A program made the translations under genes and the position numbers. A stretch of DNA of 64,000 bases from UBA6244 sp963676875 (GTDB taxonomy: Bacteria > Bacteroidota > Bacteroidia > Bacteroidales > F082), in contig OY781436.1 in NCBI GenBank assembly GCA_963676875.1, positions 1,860,001 to 1,924,000 of the forward strand, in the 5' to 3' direction. The notes under the pieces are model-generated. The model was not told the DNA's origin and searched no databases. It saw only the letters and a list, made by a program, of their open reading frames with translations. Position 1 is the first letter of the stretch. Every line of letters starts with the position of its first letter. Positions 8,912-17,692 of the stretch are shown here, piece after piece.

Positions 8912-10042
8912 GCGAAATAGCGCCGAAGCAATTCCGTCTGCAAATAGCTTTCCTGTTTTGGTCAGCTGAAAAGTGTTTCCTATCCTGCTCACTTGGTTCT
9001 CATTGATAAATGGCAGTATTTGTTTTTCAAAATACTTTCTTGCGGTAGGCCCAAAAACATTTTCAATATGTTCGGTATCGCATCCCCATGAGGTACGCAA
9101 GCTGGTCATCACATACTCGTTGTATTGCTGATCGGGACTTAAAACCTCCTTTTCCAGCATTTGGTTTTCCACCGAAAGGGCCTCACAATACTGTTTCATG
9201 TTTTTTACATTCCACTGACGTGTAAGCCCATTAAAGGAATGAGCAGACGGACCTACTCCCAGATAGTGTCCGCCCAACCAGTAAATACTGTTATGTTTAG
9301 AGTAGAAACCCGGACGGGCAAAGTTGGATATTTCGTAGTGTATCAGTCCGTTTTGTTCCGTTTTGTCCAATAGTATTTCAAAATGTTCCACAGCCTGGTC
9401 TTCGGTAGTAGGTTGAATTTTTCTCTGTTTGATAAGCACTTCCATGTTGGTTTTGGGCTCTACGGTCAGGGCATAGGATGAGAGGTGGGGCAAGTCATAA
9501 TCAAAAAAGATATCCAGATTTTTTTGCCATTTTTCGGTGGTTAAGGTGGGAATGCCATAAATCAAGTCGATGGTCATGTTTTGATAACCCAATTGGAGGG
9601 CGTGCTCGATGGCTTGTCGGGCATGGCGACCGTTATGTATCCTGTTGAGGTAGTGCAAATCGTCGTCGAAAAAGCTTTGGATACCCATGCTAAATCGGTT
9701 GATTGGGGTTTCTTTTTTCAATTGTTTCAGATAGTCTTTAGTCAGGTCATCCGGATTGGCCTCAAGGGTGATTTCCACATCGGGTATTACCGTGTAATGT
9801 TTTTTTATCTGATTGATCAGCTTGTTTATTTCAGCGGTTGACAATACCGAAGGCGTGCCACCTCCGAAATAAATGGTGTTGACGGGCTGTCCGTTTAAGT
9901 ATGCAACCCTGTGTTCCAGTTCGCTCAGGATGGCTGTAATAAGCTGATGGCGGTATTTTTGCGATACCACGGTATAGAAATTACAGTAATGACATTTCTG
10001 TCGGCAAAAGGGGATATGGATGTAAATTCCGGCCATGCTCAC
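8903..10042 (-). CDS. hemW: Radical SAM family heme chaperone HemW
   Basis: HemW is a radical SAM relative of oxygen-independent coproporphyrinogen III oxidase (HemN) that binds heme and passes it to target proteins. The cluster motif CRQKCHYCNF (Cys13, Cys17, Cys20) has the CxxxCxxC spacing and lacks the extra Cys after Phe typical of genuine HemN. YFGGGTPS, EANPDD and RFSMGIQSF follow in order, and the HemW C-terminal domain is complete. At 379 aa it has the usual length. The gene is alone on the minus strand and converges with the small membrane protein gene. Confidence 0.94.
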   Translation of the reverse strand: MSMAGIYIHIPFCRQKCHYCNFYTVVSQKYRHQLITAILSELEHRVAYLNGQPVNTIYFGGGTPSVLSTAEINKLINQIKKHYTVIPDVEITLEANPDDLTKDYLKQLKKETPINRFSMGIQSFFDDDLHYLNRIHNGRHARQAIEHALQLGYQNMTIDLIYGIPTLTTEKWQKNLDIFFDYDLPHLSSYALTVEPKTNMEVLIKQRKIQPTTEDQAVEHFEILLDKTEQNGLIHYEISNFARPGFYSKHNSIYWLGGHYLGVGPSAHSFNGLTRQWNVKNMKQYCEALSVENQMLEKEVLSPDQQYNEYVMTSLRTSWGCDTEHIENVFGPTARKYFEKQILPFINENQVSRIGNTFQLTKTGKLFADGIASALFRSF

Positions 10043-10126
10043 GTTTTAGCAGGCAAAAGAAGTAAAATTATGGATGCAAATTACCCATGCTGAAAATGGT
10101 GATCTGATAATAAATGAGTCAATCAA

Positions 10127-10747
10127 TTAAATAAACTTGTCGAGGGAGTTGTTTTCTTCTACCTGTTTGATATCCATATTCTTGACCCCCGAAACTTTTG
10201 CCTTAAGTTTTTGGATATCCTGGTTATTAGGACAATAATTTACATAGAAAAAAACATTATCATCGGTAGAAATTCTATTTCCTTTACTATCCATGAAGCT
10301 GAAAGCAAAGGTGTTTTTGTCAAGTTTAATATCAGGGTAATTGTTAAGTAATTGGTCTATTATTTTTTCTTTTTCATTCGCAGTAAGAAGGGAGTCGGCA
10401 CTAAATTTAGTTGAAATATGAAACAATACACCATCCAGATAATGAATTTGTATCAGTAACTTAAATTTTTGCACATTTTTTCTGTAGAAGAACACCTGAT
10501 GACCCAAAACAATATCTTCGTGTTCAAGAATATAGGATTCTTCACCAAAACGTTCCTCAATGTTTTTTGCATTAATCGACTCAAGAGGAAAACCCTGATA
10601 GGTTATAGGATAATTGGTTGTTAATTTGGCCGGGCAAAGCAACGCATTTTTAAGATCGGAATTATTCTGTATTAGATTTTCCCGATGATAAAATGTTGAA
10701 TTTTTAGTCAAATTTTTCTTTTTGGGTTTTCTAAAAAAGGAAAACAT
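10127..10747 (-). CDS. Hypothetical protein, paralogue of the upstream gene
   Basis: A 206-aa cytoplasmic-looking protein with no signal peptide, starting MFSFFRKPKKKN. It is clearly related over its whole length to the product of 10875-11498. Shared blocks include ERFGEESYILEHE, GHQVFFYRKN, a LLIQIHYLDGVLFHISTK strand pair, NNYPDI and a C-terminal LDKFI. I recognise no catalytic motif or named family. The pair looks like a tandem duplication with considerable divergence. Confidence 0.78.
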   Translation of the reverse strand: MFSFFRKPKKKNLTKNSTFYHRENLIQNNSDLKNALLCPAKLTTNYPITYQGFPLESINAKNIEERFGEESYILEHEDIVLGHQVFFYRKNVQKFKLLIQIHYLDGVLFHISTKFSADSLLTANEKEKIIDQLLNNYPDIKLDKNTFAFSFMDSKGNRISTDDNVFFYVNYCPNNQDIQKLKAKVSGVKNMDIKQVEENNSLDKFI

Positions 10748-10874
10748 GAATATTTGGTATTAAAGTTGTGGTCTACGGGCTGATCTCAGATATTAAACCT
10801 GAAATATTGATTCTCAAAGATATAAAAAATTTAATACGCAAATCAAAAAAAGTAAATTCCTTACTAGTTTTTTG

Positions 10875-11498
10875 TTAAAAAAATCGATCTAGTTCTTTAT
10901 CATGACGAACATTACCCCCTTGATTTATTTTGTAGTCATCCAGTACTAATTTGAGGTATTTGTTGTTGTCAGGACAAATGGCCAAATTAATGAAGTAATA
11001 CATTTGATCAGTTAAAAAGAGCATATTTCCGTTTTTATCCAATATTTCATATTCCAGCAAATCTTCTTCCATGCTGATATCCGGATATCGATTAAGCACT
11101 TTTAAGGCAATTATTCTTTTGTCGGCATCCGGCATATGTGCACCCGAACTTATTTTGGTTGAGGCATAAAAGAATAAACCATGAATAAAATGAACTTGAA
11201 TAGTTAAACTGTATTTGTCTGCATTTTCTTTGAAGAAGTGTACCCGATGCCCCGGTATATGTTCGTTATTGTCGAGAATGTATGATTCTTCGCCAAGCCG
11301 TTCATTCAATTTGTCCAAATCAATATCGTCCAGTTTCATTTCCTGAAACATTATGGTATACGATGATCTTAAAACAGGCTTACGACGATATAACGTGTCG
11401 AGGTGACCTGGCGTAGTGATTAAGTTTTCCTGAGAATAATAGTCAGAACTGCGAGATACTTTTTTCTTTTTTTTAAACAGTTGGAAAAATGAACGCAT
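10875..11498 (-). CDS. Hypothetical protein, paralogue of the downstream gene
   Basis: From the ATG at 11498 the product is 207 aa and begins MRSFFQLFKKKKK, aligning directly with MFSFFRKPKKK of the neighbour; a longer frame from 11543 adds 15 unmatched residues. Shared blocks are ERLGEESYILDNN, GHRVHFFKEN, a LTIQVHFIHGLFFYASTK pair, NRYPDIS and LDRFF at the end. The intergenic gap to the paralogue is 127 bp. Function unknown. Confidence 0.78.
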   Translation of the reverse strand: MRSFFQLFKKKKKVSRSSDYYSQENLITTPGHLDTLYRRKPVLRSSYTIMFQEMKLDDIDLDKLNERLGEESYILDNNEHIPGHRVHFFKENADKYSLTIQVHFIHGLFFYASTKISSGAHMPDADKRIIALKVLNRYPDISMEEDLLEYEILDKNGNMLFLTDQMYYFINLAICPDNNKYLKLVLDDYKINQGGNVRHDKELDRFF

Positions 11499-11601
11499 AA
11501 GCTTGCTGTTAAATAAAATTATAACATTCTTTCCTGACTCCAACTCAACGAAAAGATAGTCAAAAGTAACAAATATTTATCATGAATATTATTTTGTTTG
11601 A

Positions 11602-13077
11602 TTATTGAGATTTCAAATTCGTTCGTACCTCTTTAAAATAGACAATGGATAAAAAGATAATCATTAGCAACGAACCGGAAATCAGGTGATTGAAGTTTGT
11701 ATTCTCATACATGAATTGAGCTGAAAAATATAACCCAACAGCTATGATCGAATAGGTAATAAGTTTAAAATATTCGTATTTTATCTTGTAAATTCGTTGT
11801 CCCCATACATAAGAGATAAGCATAATGCTCAAATAACAAACAAAGTTGGCCCATGCAGCACCCATGTACCCATATTTAGGTATCCAGAGGATATTCAGAA
11901 CAATGGTTATAACGCTGCCAATAATAGCAATAATGGCTCCGTAAAGTGTTTTGTTGGTAAGTTTGTACCAAACCGACAGGTTGTAAAACACACCCAGAAA
12001 AAGTTTGGCAGATAGTATGATAGGGACAATGGCTAAGCCGGCCCAGAAAGCAGGGCCAATAAAGTATTTGAATACATCCAAAAATAGGGTTACCCCAAGA
12101 AATATTATCCAACAAAAAATGACGAAATAGGTCAGCACTTTACTGTATATCTTTTTTGCATCCTGTTTATCTGCTTCCGCGAAAAAGAAAGGTTCCGCAG
12201 CATACCTGAACATCTGAATAAATAGCATCATGATGATAGCCAATTTGTAACTGGCACTATAAATACCAAGTTGAGCATCTGCCGTAAGGGGGTCGGGCAA
12301 CAGATGTTTCAGAAAAATTTTGTCTGCCACTTCGTTGATCATTCCGGTAAGCGAAATCACCAGGATTGGCAGGCCGTATGCCAACATTTTGCGTAGCAAT
12401 GGAATGTCCAATGTTATTTTGAACCCTTTCATTTCGGGCATTAACATAAGGAGTGTTGATATACTTCCAATTGTGTTTGCAATAAACACAAAGGTTACCA
12501 TACTTGTATCACCATACAGAGGAAGTTCGTTTAATTTCTCTCCGGCAATGGTAGGAATAATCCATAAAAAAAGCAGATTAAAAATTATGGTAATCACTAC
12601 GCTCAATACACGGATTGCTGAAAATCGTTTGGCTTTGTTTTGATAACGAAGTTGTGCAAATGGAAGCGATGTAAAGGCATCTACTGCGATAATAACCCCA
12701 ATATAGAGGATATACTCTTTGTTGGAAGGATAGTTGATGAGGTGAGCAATGGGTTCCACAAAAATGAAAACCAGAACGATAAACAGAACTGAGGTAATCA
12801 ACAACGAGGAGGTAGCGGTATTGAAAACTTGCTGCGGATTATCAGATTTACTTACAAACCTGAAAAATGACGTTTCCATTCCGTAGGTAAGAACCACCAA
12901 AAGTAGCGCTACCCATGAATAAAGCACGGTTATTTGTCCGTATTCGGCTTGGTCGAAAACAAGGTAGGTATAAAAGGGAACCAACAGGTAATTTAAAAAC
13001 CGAGGAACCATGGTTCCTAGTCCATAAATGGCAGTTTCGCCCGCCAACCGTTTGATGGGATTTAATGGCTTTTTCAC
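11602..13077 (-). CDS. Polysaccharide flippase (Wzx/MATE-like)
   Basis: A 491-aa integral membrane protein with about 12-14 hydrophobic helices. It starts with the family-typical N-terminus (KRLAGETAIYGLGTMVPRFL), in which an amphipathic Gly/Arg segment precedes TM1. This is the polysaccharide biosynthesis/export family of the MVF superfamily, which flips undecaprenyl-linked sugar units across the inner membrane. No glycosyltransferases surround it, so the substrate cannot be inferred. It follows the giant kinase gene with a 13-bp gap and may share its transcript. Confidence 0.9.
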   Translation of the reverse strand: MKKPLNPIKRLAGETAIYGLGTMVPRFLNYLLVPFYTYLVFDQAEYGQITVLYSWVALLLVVLTYGMETSFFRFVSKSDNPQQVFNTATSSLLITSVLFIVLVFIFVEPIAHLINYPSNKEYILYIGVIIAVDAFTSLPFAQLRYQNKAKRFSAIRVLSVVITIIFNLLFLWIIPTIAGEKLNELPLYGDTSMVTFVFIANTIGSISTLLMLMPEMKGFKITLDIPLLRKMLAYGLPILVISLTGMINEVADKIFLKHLLPDPLTADAQLGIYSASYKLAIIMMLFIQMFRYAAEPFFFAEADKQDAKKIYSKVLTYFVIFCWIIFLGVTLFLDVFKYFIGPAFWAGLAIVPIILSAKLFLGVFYNLSVWYKLTNKTLYGAIIAIIGSVITIVLNILWIPKYGYMGAAWANFVCYLSIMLISYVWGQRIYKIKYEYFKLITYSIIAVGLYFSAQFMYENTNFNHLISGSLLMIIFLSIVYFKEVRTNLKSQ

Positions 13078-13090
13078 CGTCCAAAAATAG

Positions 13091-16000
13091 CTAATTTACT
13101 TCTGCTTTTACACATGGAAAAACCAATGTGAAAGTAGTACCCAAACCAAGTTTAGAGGTAAAGCTTATTCGACCGCCGTTTTCGGTAATTATTGACTTTA
13201 CGATGGCCAACCCAAGACCTGTACCACTTGTTTTGGTGGTAAAATATGGTTTAAAGATGTTTTGTTGGGTTTGTGTATCAATACCTTTACCATTGTCTGA
13301 AATGGTAATTATTGCCTCGTTCATTTCGCATGTACAAGTTATTTTAATGGTTTTTTCACTCTGGTTAGAAAAGGATTGTACTGCATTTTTAATGAGGTTG
13401 TTCATTGCCCTCAGTAAGTCTTTTTCTATGGCATTTATATAGCAATTCTTTTCCGGATATTGGGTTTTGAATACGATGTCCGGACTGTTGTCGAAAAAGT
13501 CAACTACCCCGGCCAGCAATTTGTTCAAGTTAATTGACCTAAATGTTTTTGAGTGTGAGGAGGCCACCTCGCCAAACATTTCTGCCACATTGTTTAAGGT
13601 TTCTATCTGCTCGATAAGCGATTTGGTGGTGAGTGTTAGTTTGTTTTGAAAATCGGGTTGTTTTTCTAAATAAGCTTTTTCGAGGTATTGCACGTTTAGC
13701 TTCATGGGCGTAAGCGGATTTTTAATCTCATGTGCAATTTGACGCGCCATTTCCCGCCAGGTATTTTCACGTTCGGCATCCTTGATTAGCTCAGCACTGA
13801 TCTCCAGTTTTTCTACCATAAGGTTGTACTGCTCTATCAGTTTTCCAATTTCGTCGTTGTTTTTCCAGGCAATGGATTGATTCGGTTTATCTATTTGTAC
13901 GCCAGCCATTCTCTGTTGCAACATGAACAAAGGACGGGTTAAAAATCGTGCCAAAATAATAGAAAAGATGGATCCGATAATTCCAATGAGTACAGCAATA
14001 TTGATGAAATTGGCCAAAAGGGATGCGTAAGTTTGTACTATTTCGGATTGGCGTGCAAAAAACGGAAGGTTAATAATGGCTGCAGGTTCATTTTCCGAAA
14101 GGAAAAGGGGTAAGTAGGCTGAATAAAAAGTGAGTTCTCCGATTTGTTCCTGTGTAATAAACGACAACTGATGGTCGATCATTAATGCGTGATATGCTTC
14201 AGGATTAATCATATTGGAAAGTAATCCTTTTTCCTCCATTTCGGGTCGGGAAGTGGCGGCCAGTTCACCCGAAGGAGTATAGAGGTTGATATCTGAAAAA
14301 AAGACGAGAGAAAATTTCTTCAACAGTGTTTGAATGGATTGGTTTTCTTCTTCCGAAAAATCTATTTCATCACCCATTTTATGTTGCAACTCGATGAATA
14401 CAGAATAGGTTTTCTCCTCCAATTGCTTTCTCGTATTTTCAATGGCATTGTTTCTCATGAAAAACATGGTGACTACTGCCAACAAAATGGTGGTGAATAT
14501 GATAGTGCCAATAATGAAAAACTGGAGTTTGGTACGGAAGGAGATAATTTGGGATGCGTCTTTATTGAATAAATATTTGATAAAAAAGATGATCGCTGCG
14601 GTAAGTGTAAAGAATAGAAATAAGATAGAAAATGGGAATATGGTTTCGCTCAAATTTCTAACAGGAACACTCACTATGATGGTTTCGTTTTTGCCAAACG
14701 TGACGATAAAATGCCTGAAATCGTCGTCATTTTTATAACCGGATTGTTGATACAAATTACTTTCGGACGAAAGTAAAATAGGATATTTGACATCCCCAAA
14801 TTTGTATGCCAGAGTATTGTCGTAATATCTTGCATAAGAGGTATTTGCCAGATTGAAGGATTGTGCGTTTTGGTCGATGAGCAATTCGGGATATCCCAAG
14901 CCTTCAGGCACGTACGAAGCAACGAATTCTAGGTATAATGTTTTTGTTTTTTGTATATCCCTAAAAGGTATTACCCCTAGATAATAAATATTCTCGGTGG
15001 TATTTTTAATTAAAAATAGTGATGTATCTATACGACTTACCCCATCAATTCCAGCCATATCAGCAAAAAATGCATCGCAAGGAACAAGTGTATTTTCGCC
15101 GGGTATGTCTAACATATCGTCGGATCCGCAAATGGTAAGTTGGATGTTGTATTTGCTGGATGAATCGTCGAAATAGTTAGTAAAAAGATAGTTTTCAATA
15201 TCGGCATCTGTATTCGTTTCTTCGTTAAGTACGATTTCGCGGAAGATGGTGTCCTGAAGAATTTTTTCCTCAAGTTGTTCAAACTGATACTCAAACAACG
15301 GATCATTTTTTTGTGCAAGCATACGGGCCTTAAATGCCTGTATCTGCATTTCCTTGTCTTGTCGTGCACTATTAATAATATATGCCGATGAAGCGGATAG
15401 CAGTAGTAGAATGGCTAATGTTGAAACCAGTAACGATTGATTTTTAATCGGTATCATTTGCAATGATAGAACCAGTGTAACGACTATCCACGCTACGATA
15501 TGAACATATTCAAAGGATTGGGTCGCTATTCCAATAAGTATCAGTCCAACCAACGTGCCTACGATGGCCATCACTTTGTTTAATGTGCTTTGTAGGTTCA
15601 ATCGACCAAATCGAACGAGTAGGACAAACGCGATAGCATTTAATAACCAAATAATGATAACGATGGGCCAGTTAGCATATAGATTAAGTAATATTTTCGG
15701 CTCAATGCCAAATACGTTTTCTGCACCCAAATTATAAAGAAAAACATTGATTGATGCCAATGCAATTACCGCGATAGTGGTAAATGAAAATAAACCTGCT
15801 GCTGTATTAATTTTTGAATTTTGTTGGTTTCGTTTATTGGAAACAATTAGCAAGAGGATTAAAAACAAAAATAGGTTGATAATAATTTCTCCAATTGAGC
15901 TAAGAAAGGGTATCGTGCTTATTTGATTCACAAAAATTCCACATTGCTCAAGTAATGGTTCTAATTTAAAATATTGAATAGCCGCACGGAGTAACAATAC

Positions 16001-16759
16001 TGTTATTGTAAAACCTAATATAAACAGATGTTGGCTATTTTTAAGCCATGTCCATTTGTTAAAAGCTTTGAAAATTGTCAGTGAGAGAAATAACCAGATC
16101 AGCAGGTAAAATATCAGAATGATTAATTCTTGGGTTAAGGAATAGAGTGTCCGGCTGTCTGGAAAAAAATAAATTTGATAAATAGGATCCTTTGAGACAG
16201 AAACACTTCCCTTTTCCGATCCGGTAGTCATTTTTAAGCTTAGCTCACCTTCAAGGCCTATTTTTTTAATTATTTTGGGTACCAGCAGCTTGTTCTTCAC
16301 CTTATATAGATGTTGTATAGGGCTTAAAACATTGATAATAAAGTTATTATATACCGATTGGTGCATCAGATAGAGCCCATTGTTGGTCTCAACGATGGTA
16401 TCGCCCTGAGAATTGGATATTCGGGTGTTTACTTGGTCAACTGTGTGTGTATTCCAATATCGCAGCGTATCGTTGAAGTAAATGAAAGCTATTTGGCCTG
16501 TATTTTGAAGCGTTTTATTGGATTTTGACCATTCCACCTGACCATTGTTTTGACAAAAACCGGATAGATCAGATGACAATCTGTCAAGACTAACAAATTG
16601 ATTATCAATATATAAACTGATTTTTGATTTAATTTTATCTTCAGAATTAGATTTGGAAATCATCTGGCCGAAGACAAATAGTCCTACCAATAAAATTACA
16701 GAAACTATCAACGGTGTGAAGAAACTTCTAGCATGCCATATGGAAGTAATTTTGCTCAT
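13091..16759 (-). CDS. Very large membrane sensor histidine kinase (NtrY-like)
   Basis: From the ATG at 16759 the product is about 1222 aa; a start at 16798 would overlap the upstream methyltransferase gene. The layout is a TM helix at about 15-35, a periplasmic domain, a run of multiple TM helices (about 215-470), a second extracytoplasmic domain (about 480-710), another TM pair, a further sensor segment, then TM and HAMP (about 930-980). The kinase core carries the H-box RQIAHEIKNPLTPMK near 1005, the N-box MNNLIKNAVQSF, DNGKGID, FKPYFTTK and GTGLGLAIVKS. It is an active-looking kinase with all ATP-binding boxes. No response regulator lies next to it, so its partner is unknown. The many TM segments in the middle are unusual for NtrY. 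Confidence 0.88.
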   Translation of the reverse strand: MSKITSIWHARSFFTPLIVSVILLVGLFVFGQMISKSNSEDKIKSKISLYIDNQFVSLDRLSSDLSGFCQNNGQVEWSKSNKTLQNTGQIAFIYFNDTLRYWNTHTVDQVNTRISNSQGDTIVETNNGLYLMHQSVYNNFIINVLSPIQHLYKVKNKLLVPKIIKKIGLEGELSLKMTTGSEKGSVSVSKDPIYQIYFFPDSRTLYSLTQELIILIFYLLIWLFLSLTIFKAFNKWTWLKNSQHLFILGFTITVLLLRAAIQYFKLEPLLEQCGIFVNQISTIPFLSSIGEIIINLFLFLILLLIVSNKRNQQNSKINTAAGLFSFTTIAVIALASINVFLYNLGAENVFGIEPKILLNLYANWPIVIIIWLLNAIAFVLLVRFGRLNLQSTLNKVMAIVGTLVGLILIGIATQSFEYVHIVAWIVVTLVLSLQMIPIKNQSLLVSTLAILLLLSASSAYIINSARQDKEMQIQAFKARMLAQKNDPLFEYQFEQLEEKILQDTIFREIVLNEETNTDADIENYLFTNYFDDSSSKYNIQLTICGSDDMLDIPGENTLVPCDAFFADMAGIDGVSRIDTSLFLIKNTTENIYYLGVIPFRDIQKTKTLYLEFVASYVPEGLGYPELLIDQNAQSFNLANTSYARYYDNTLAYKFGDVKYPILLSSESNLYQQSGYKNDDDFRHFIVTFGKNETIIVSVPVRNLSETIFPFSILFLFFTLTAAIIFFIKYLFNKDASQIISFRTKLQFFIIGTIIFTTILLAVVTMFFMRNNAIENTRKQLEEKTYSVFIELQHKMGDEIDFSEEENQSIQTLLKKFSLVFFSDINLYTPSGELAATSRPEMEEKGLLSNMINPEAYHALMIDHQLSFITQEQIGELTFYSAYLPLFLSENEPAAIINLPFFARQSEIVQTYASLLANFINIAVLIGIIGSIFSIILARFLTRPLFMLQQRMAGVQIDKPNQSIAWKNNDEIGKLIEQYNLMVEKLEISAELIKDAERENTWREMARQIAHEIKNPLTPMKLNVQYLEKAYLEKQPDFQNKLTLTTKSLIEQIETLNNVAEMFGEVASSHSKTFRSINLNKLLAGVVDFFDNSPDIVFKTQYPEKNCYINAIEKDLLRAMNNLIKNAVQSFSNQSEKTIKITCTCEMNEAIITISDNGKGIDTQTQQNIFKPYFTTKTSGTGLGLAIVKSIITENGGRISFTSKLGLGTTFTLVFPCVKAEVN

Positions 16760-16778
16760 GAAAGGCAGATTAGGATGG

Positions 16779-17666
16779 TCAAGATAGTTTAAGCACAAAA
16801 ATCATGCTTGAATAGTTGTTTTTTCCAGAAGCTTCAATATTTGAAAAAAGACCAGACATGATTGCCCGTAAATATACAAAAGAATGTTTCATGTATTTTT
16901 CACTTAACATGCTAACATAATATGCATCCATTTTCATGGGAATCATTTCCACCAATTTGAAGTTGTGTAGTTGTGCTAAAGCTTTAAATGATTTGGGTGA
17001 AAAATGATGAAGGTGACGGGGTACGTCTAAACCTGCCCAAAATTTGCCATATTTTTTTGCATCCGGAGAATGGATATTTGGAACAGCTATAAATATGGTA
17101 CCTCCCGGCGCAAGCATTTTTTTTAACTCCTTCATTCTTTCGTCCAGATTGGGTACATGTTCGAGCACATGCCACATAGTAATAACGTCAAAATGATTAT
17201 TCGGCAATTGTTTTATATATGACTCGTCATTTACCGTAAGATTATACTGTTCTCTGGCAAAATTTCGTGCTTGTAAGTTGGGTTCAATCCCTTCCACCTT
17301 CCAAGAAGTTTTCGACATAAAGTTTATAAACTCTCCGGTACCACTTCCAATGTCGAGTAATTTGCCACCTTCGGCATATTTTACAATGTGTTTATATTTG
17401 CGCTTGAGGTTGATGTTCCTAAGAATTTCGTAAACCCGGTTGATGGCGCCTTTTTTGCCTGCGGTGTGTGATAGGTATTCTTCCGATTGATAATATTTTC
17501 CCAATTCATCCAAAGGAGGAATGGGATTTGTTCTTGTGTATGAACATTGATCACACGTTAATAACTCAAATGGTTCCTGTGAAAGGAAGTAGTCAAAGGT
17601 GTTTAATGATTTATTCAATCGTCCTTTTTTACATAGCGGACATGTTTTTTTATCATTCATGTGCAT
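16779..17666 (-). CDS. SAM-dependent methyltransferase with N-terminal zinc ribbon
   Basis: A 295-aa protein. Residues about 6-45 hold two Cys pairs (CPLCKKG and CDQCSYTRTNP), a zinc-ribbon arrangement common in O-antigen and sugar methyltransferases. From about 95 comes a class I Rossmann methyltransferase: LLDIGSGTGEFINFM (SAM-binding motif I), VEGIEPN (acidic residue of motif II) and FDVITMWHVLEHVPN, followed by PGGTIFIAVPN. The target is unknown; small molecules or glycans are typical. A second ATG lies two codons in. One exact parS site sits immediately upstream of the start. Confidence 0.88.
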   Translation of the reverse strand: MHMNDKKTCPLCKKGRLNKSLNTFDYFLSQEPFELLTCDQCSYTRTNPIPPLDELGKYYQSEEYLSHTAGKKGAINRVYEILRNINLKRKYKHIVKYAEGGKLLDIGSGTGEFINFMSKTSWKVEGIEPNLQARNFAREQYNLTVNDESYIKQLPNNHFDVITMWHVLEHVPNLDERMKELKKMLAPGGTIFIAVPNIHSPDAKKYGKFWAGLDVPRHLHHFSPKSFKALAQLHNFKLVEMIPMKMDAYYVSMLSEKYMKHSFVYLRAIMSGLFSNIEASGKNNYSSMIFVLKLS

Positions 17667-17668
17667 GT

Positions 17669-17684
17669 TGTTTCACGTGGAACA
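17669..17684. promoter_or_regulatory. parS centromere-like site 1 (exact consensus)
   Basis: The 16-mer TGTTTCACGTGGAACA matches the bacterial parS consensus exactly (it is the reverse complement of TGTTCCACGTGAAACA). ParB binds it and spreads for chromosome segregation. It lies between the mnmG stop and the methyltransferase start. Confidence 0.93.
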
Positions 17685-17692
17685 TTATAAAA

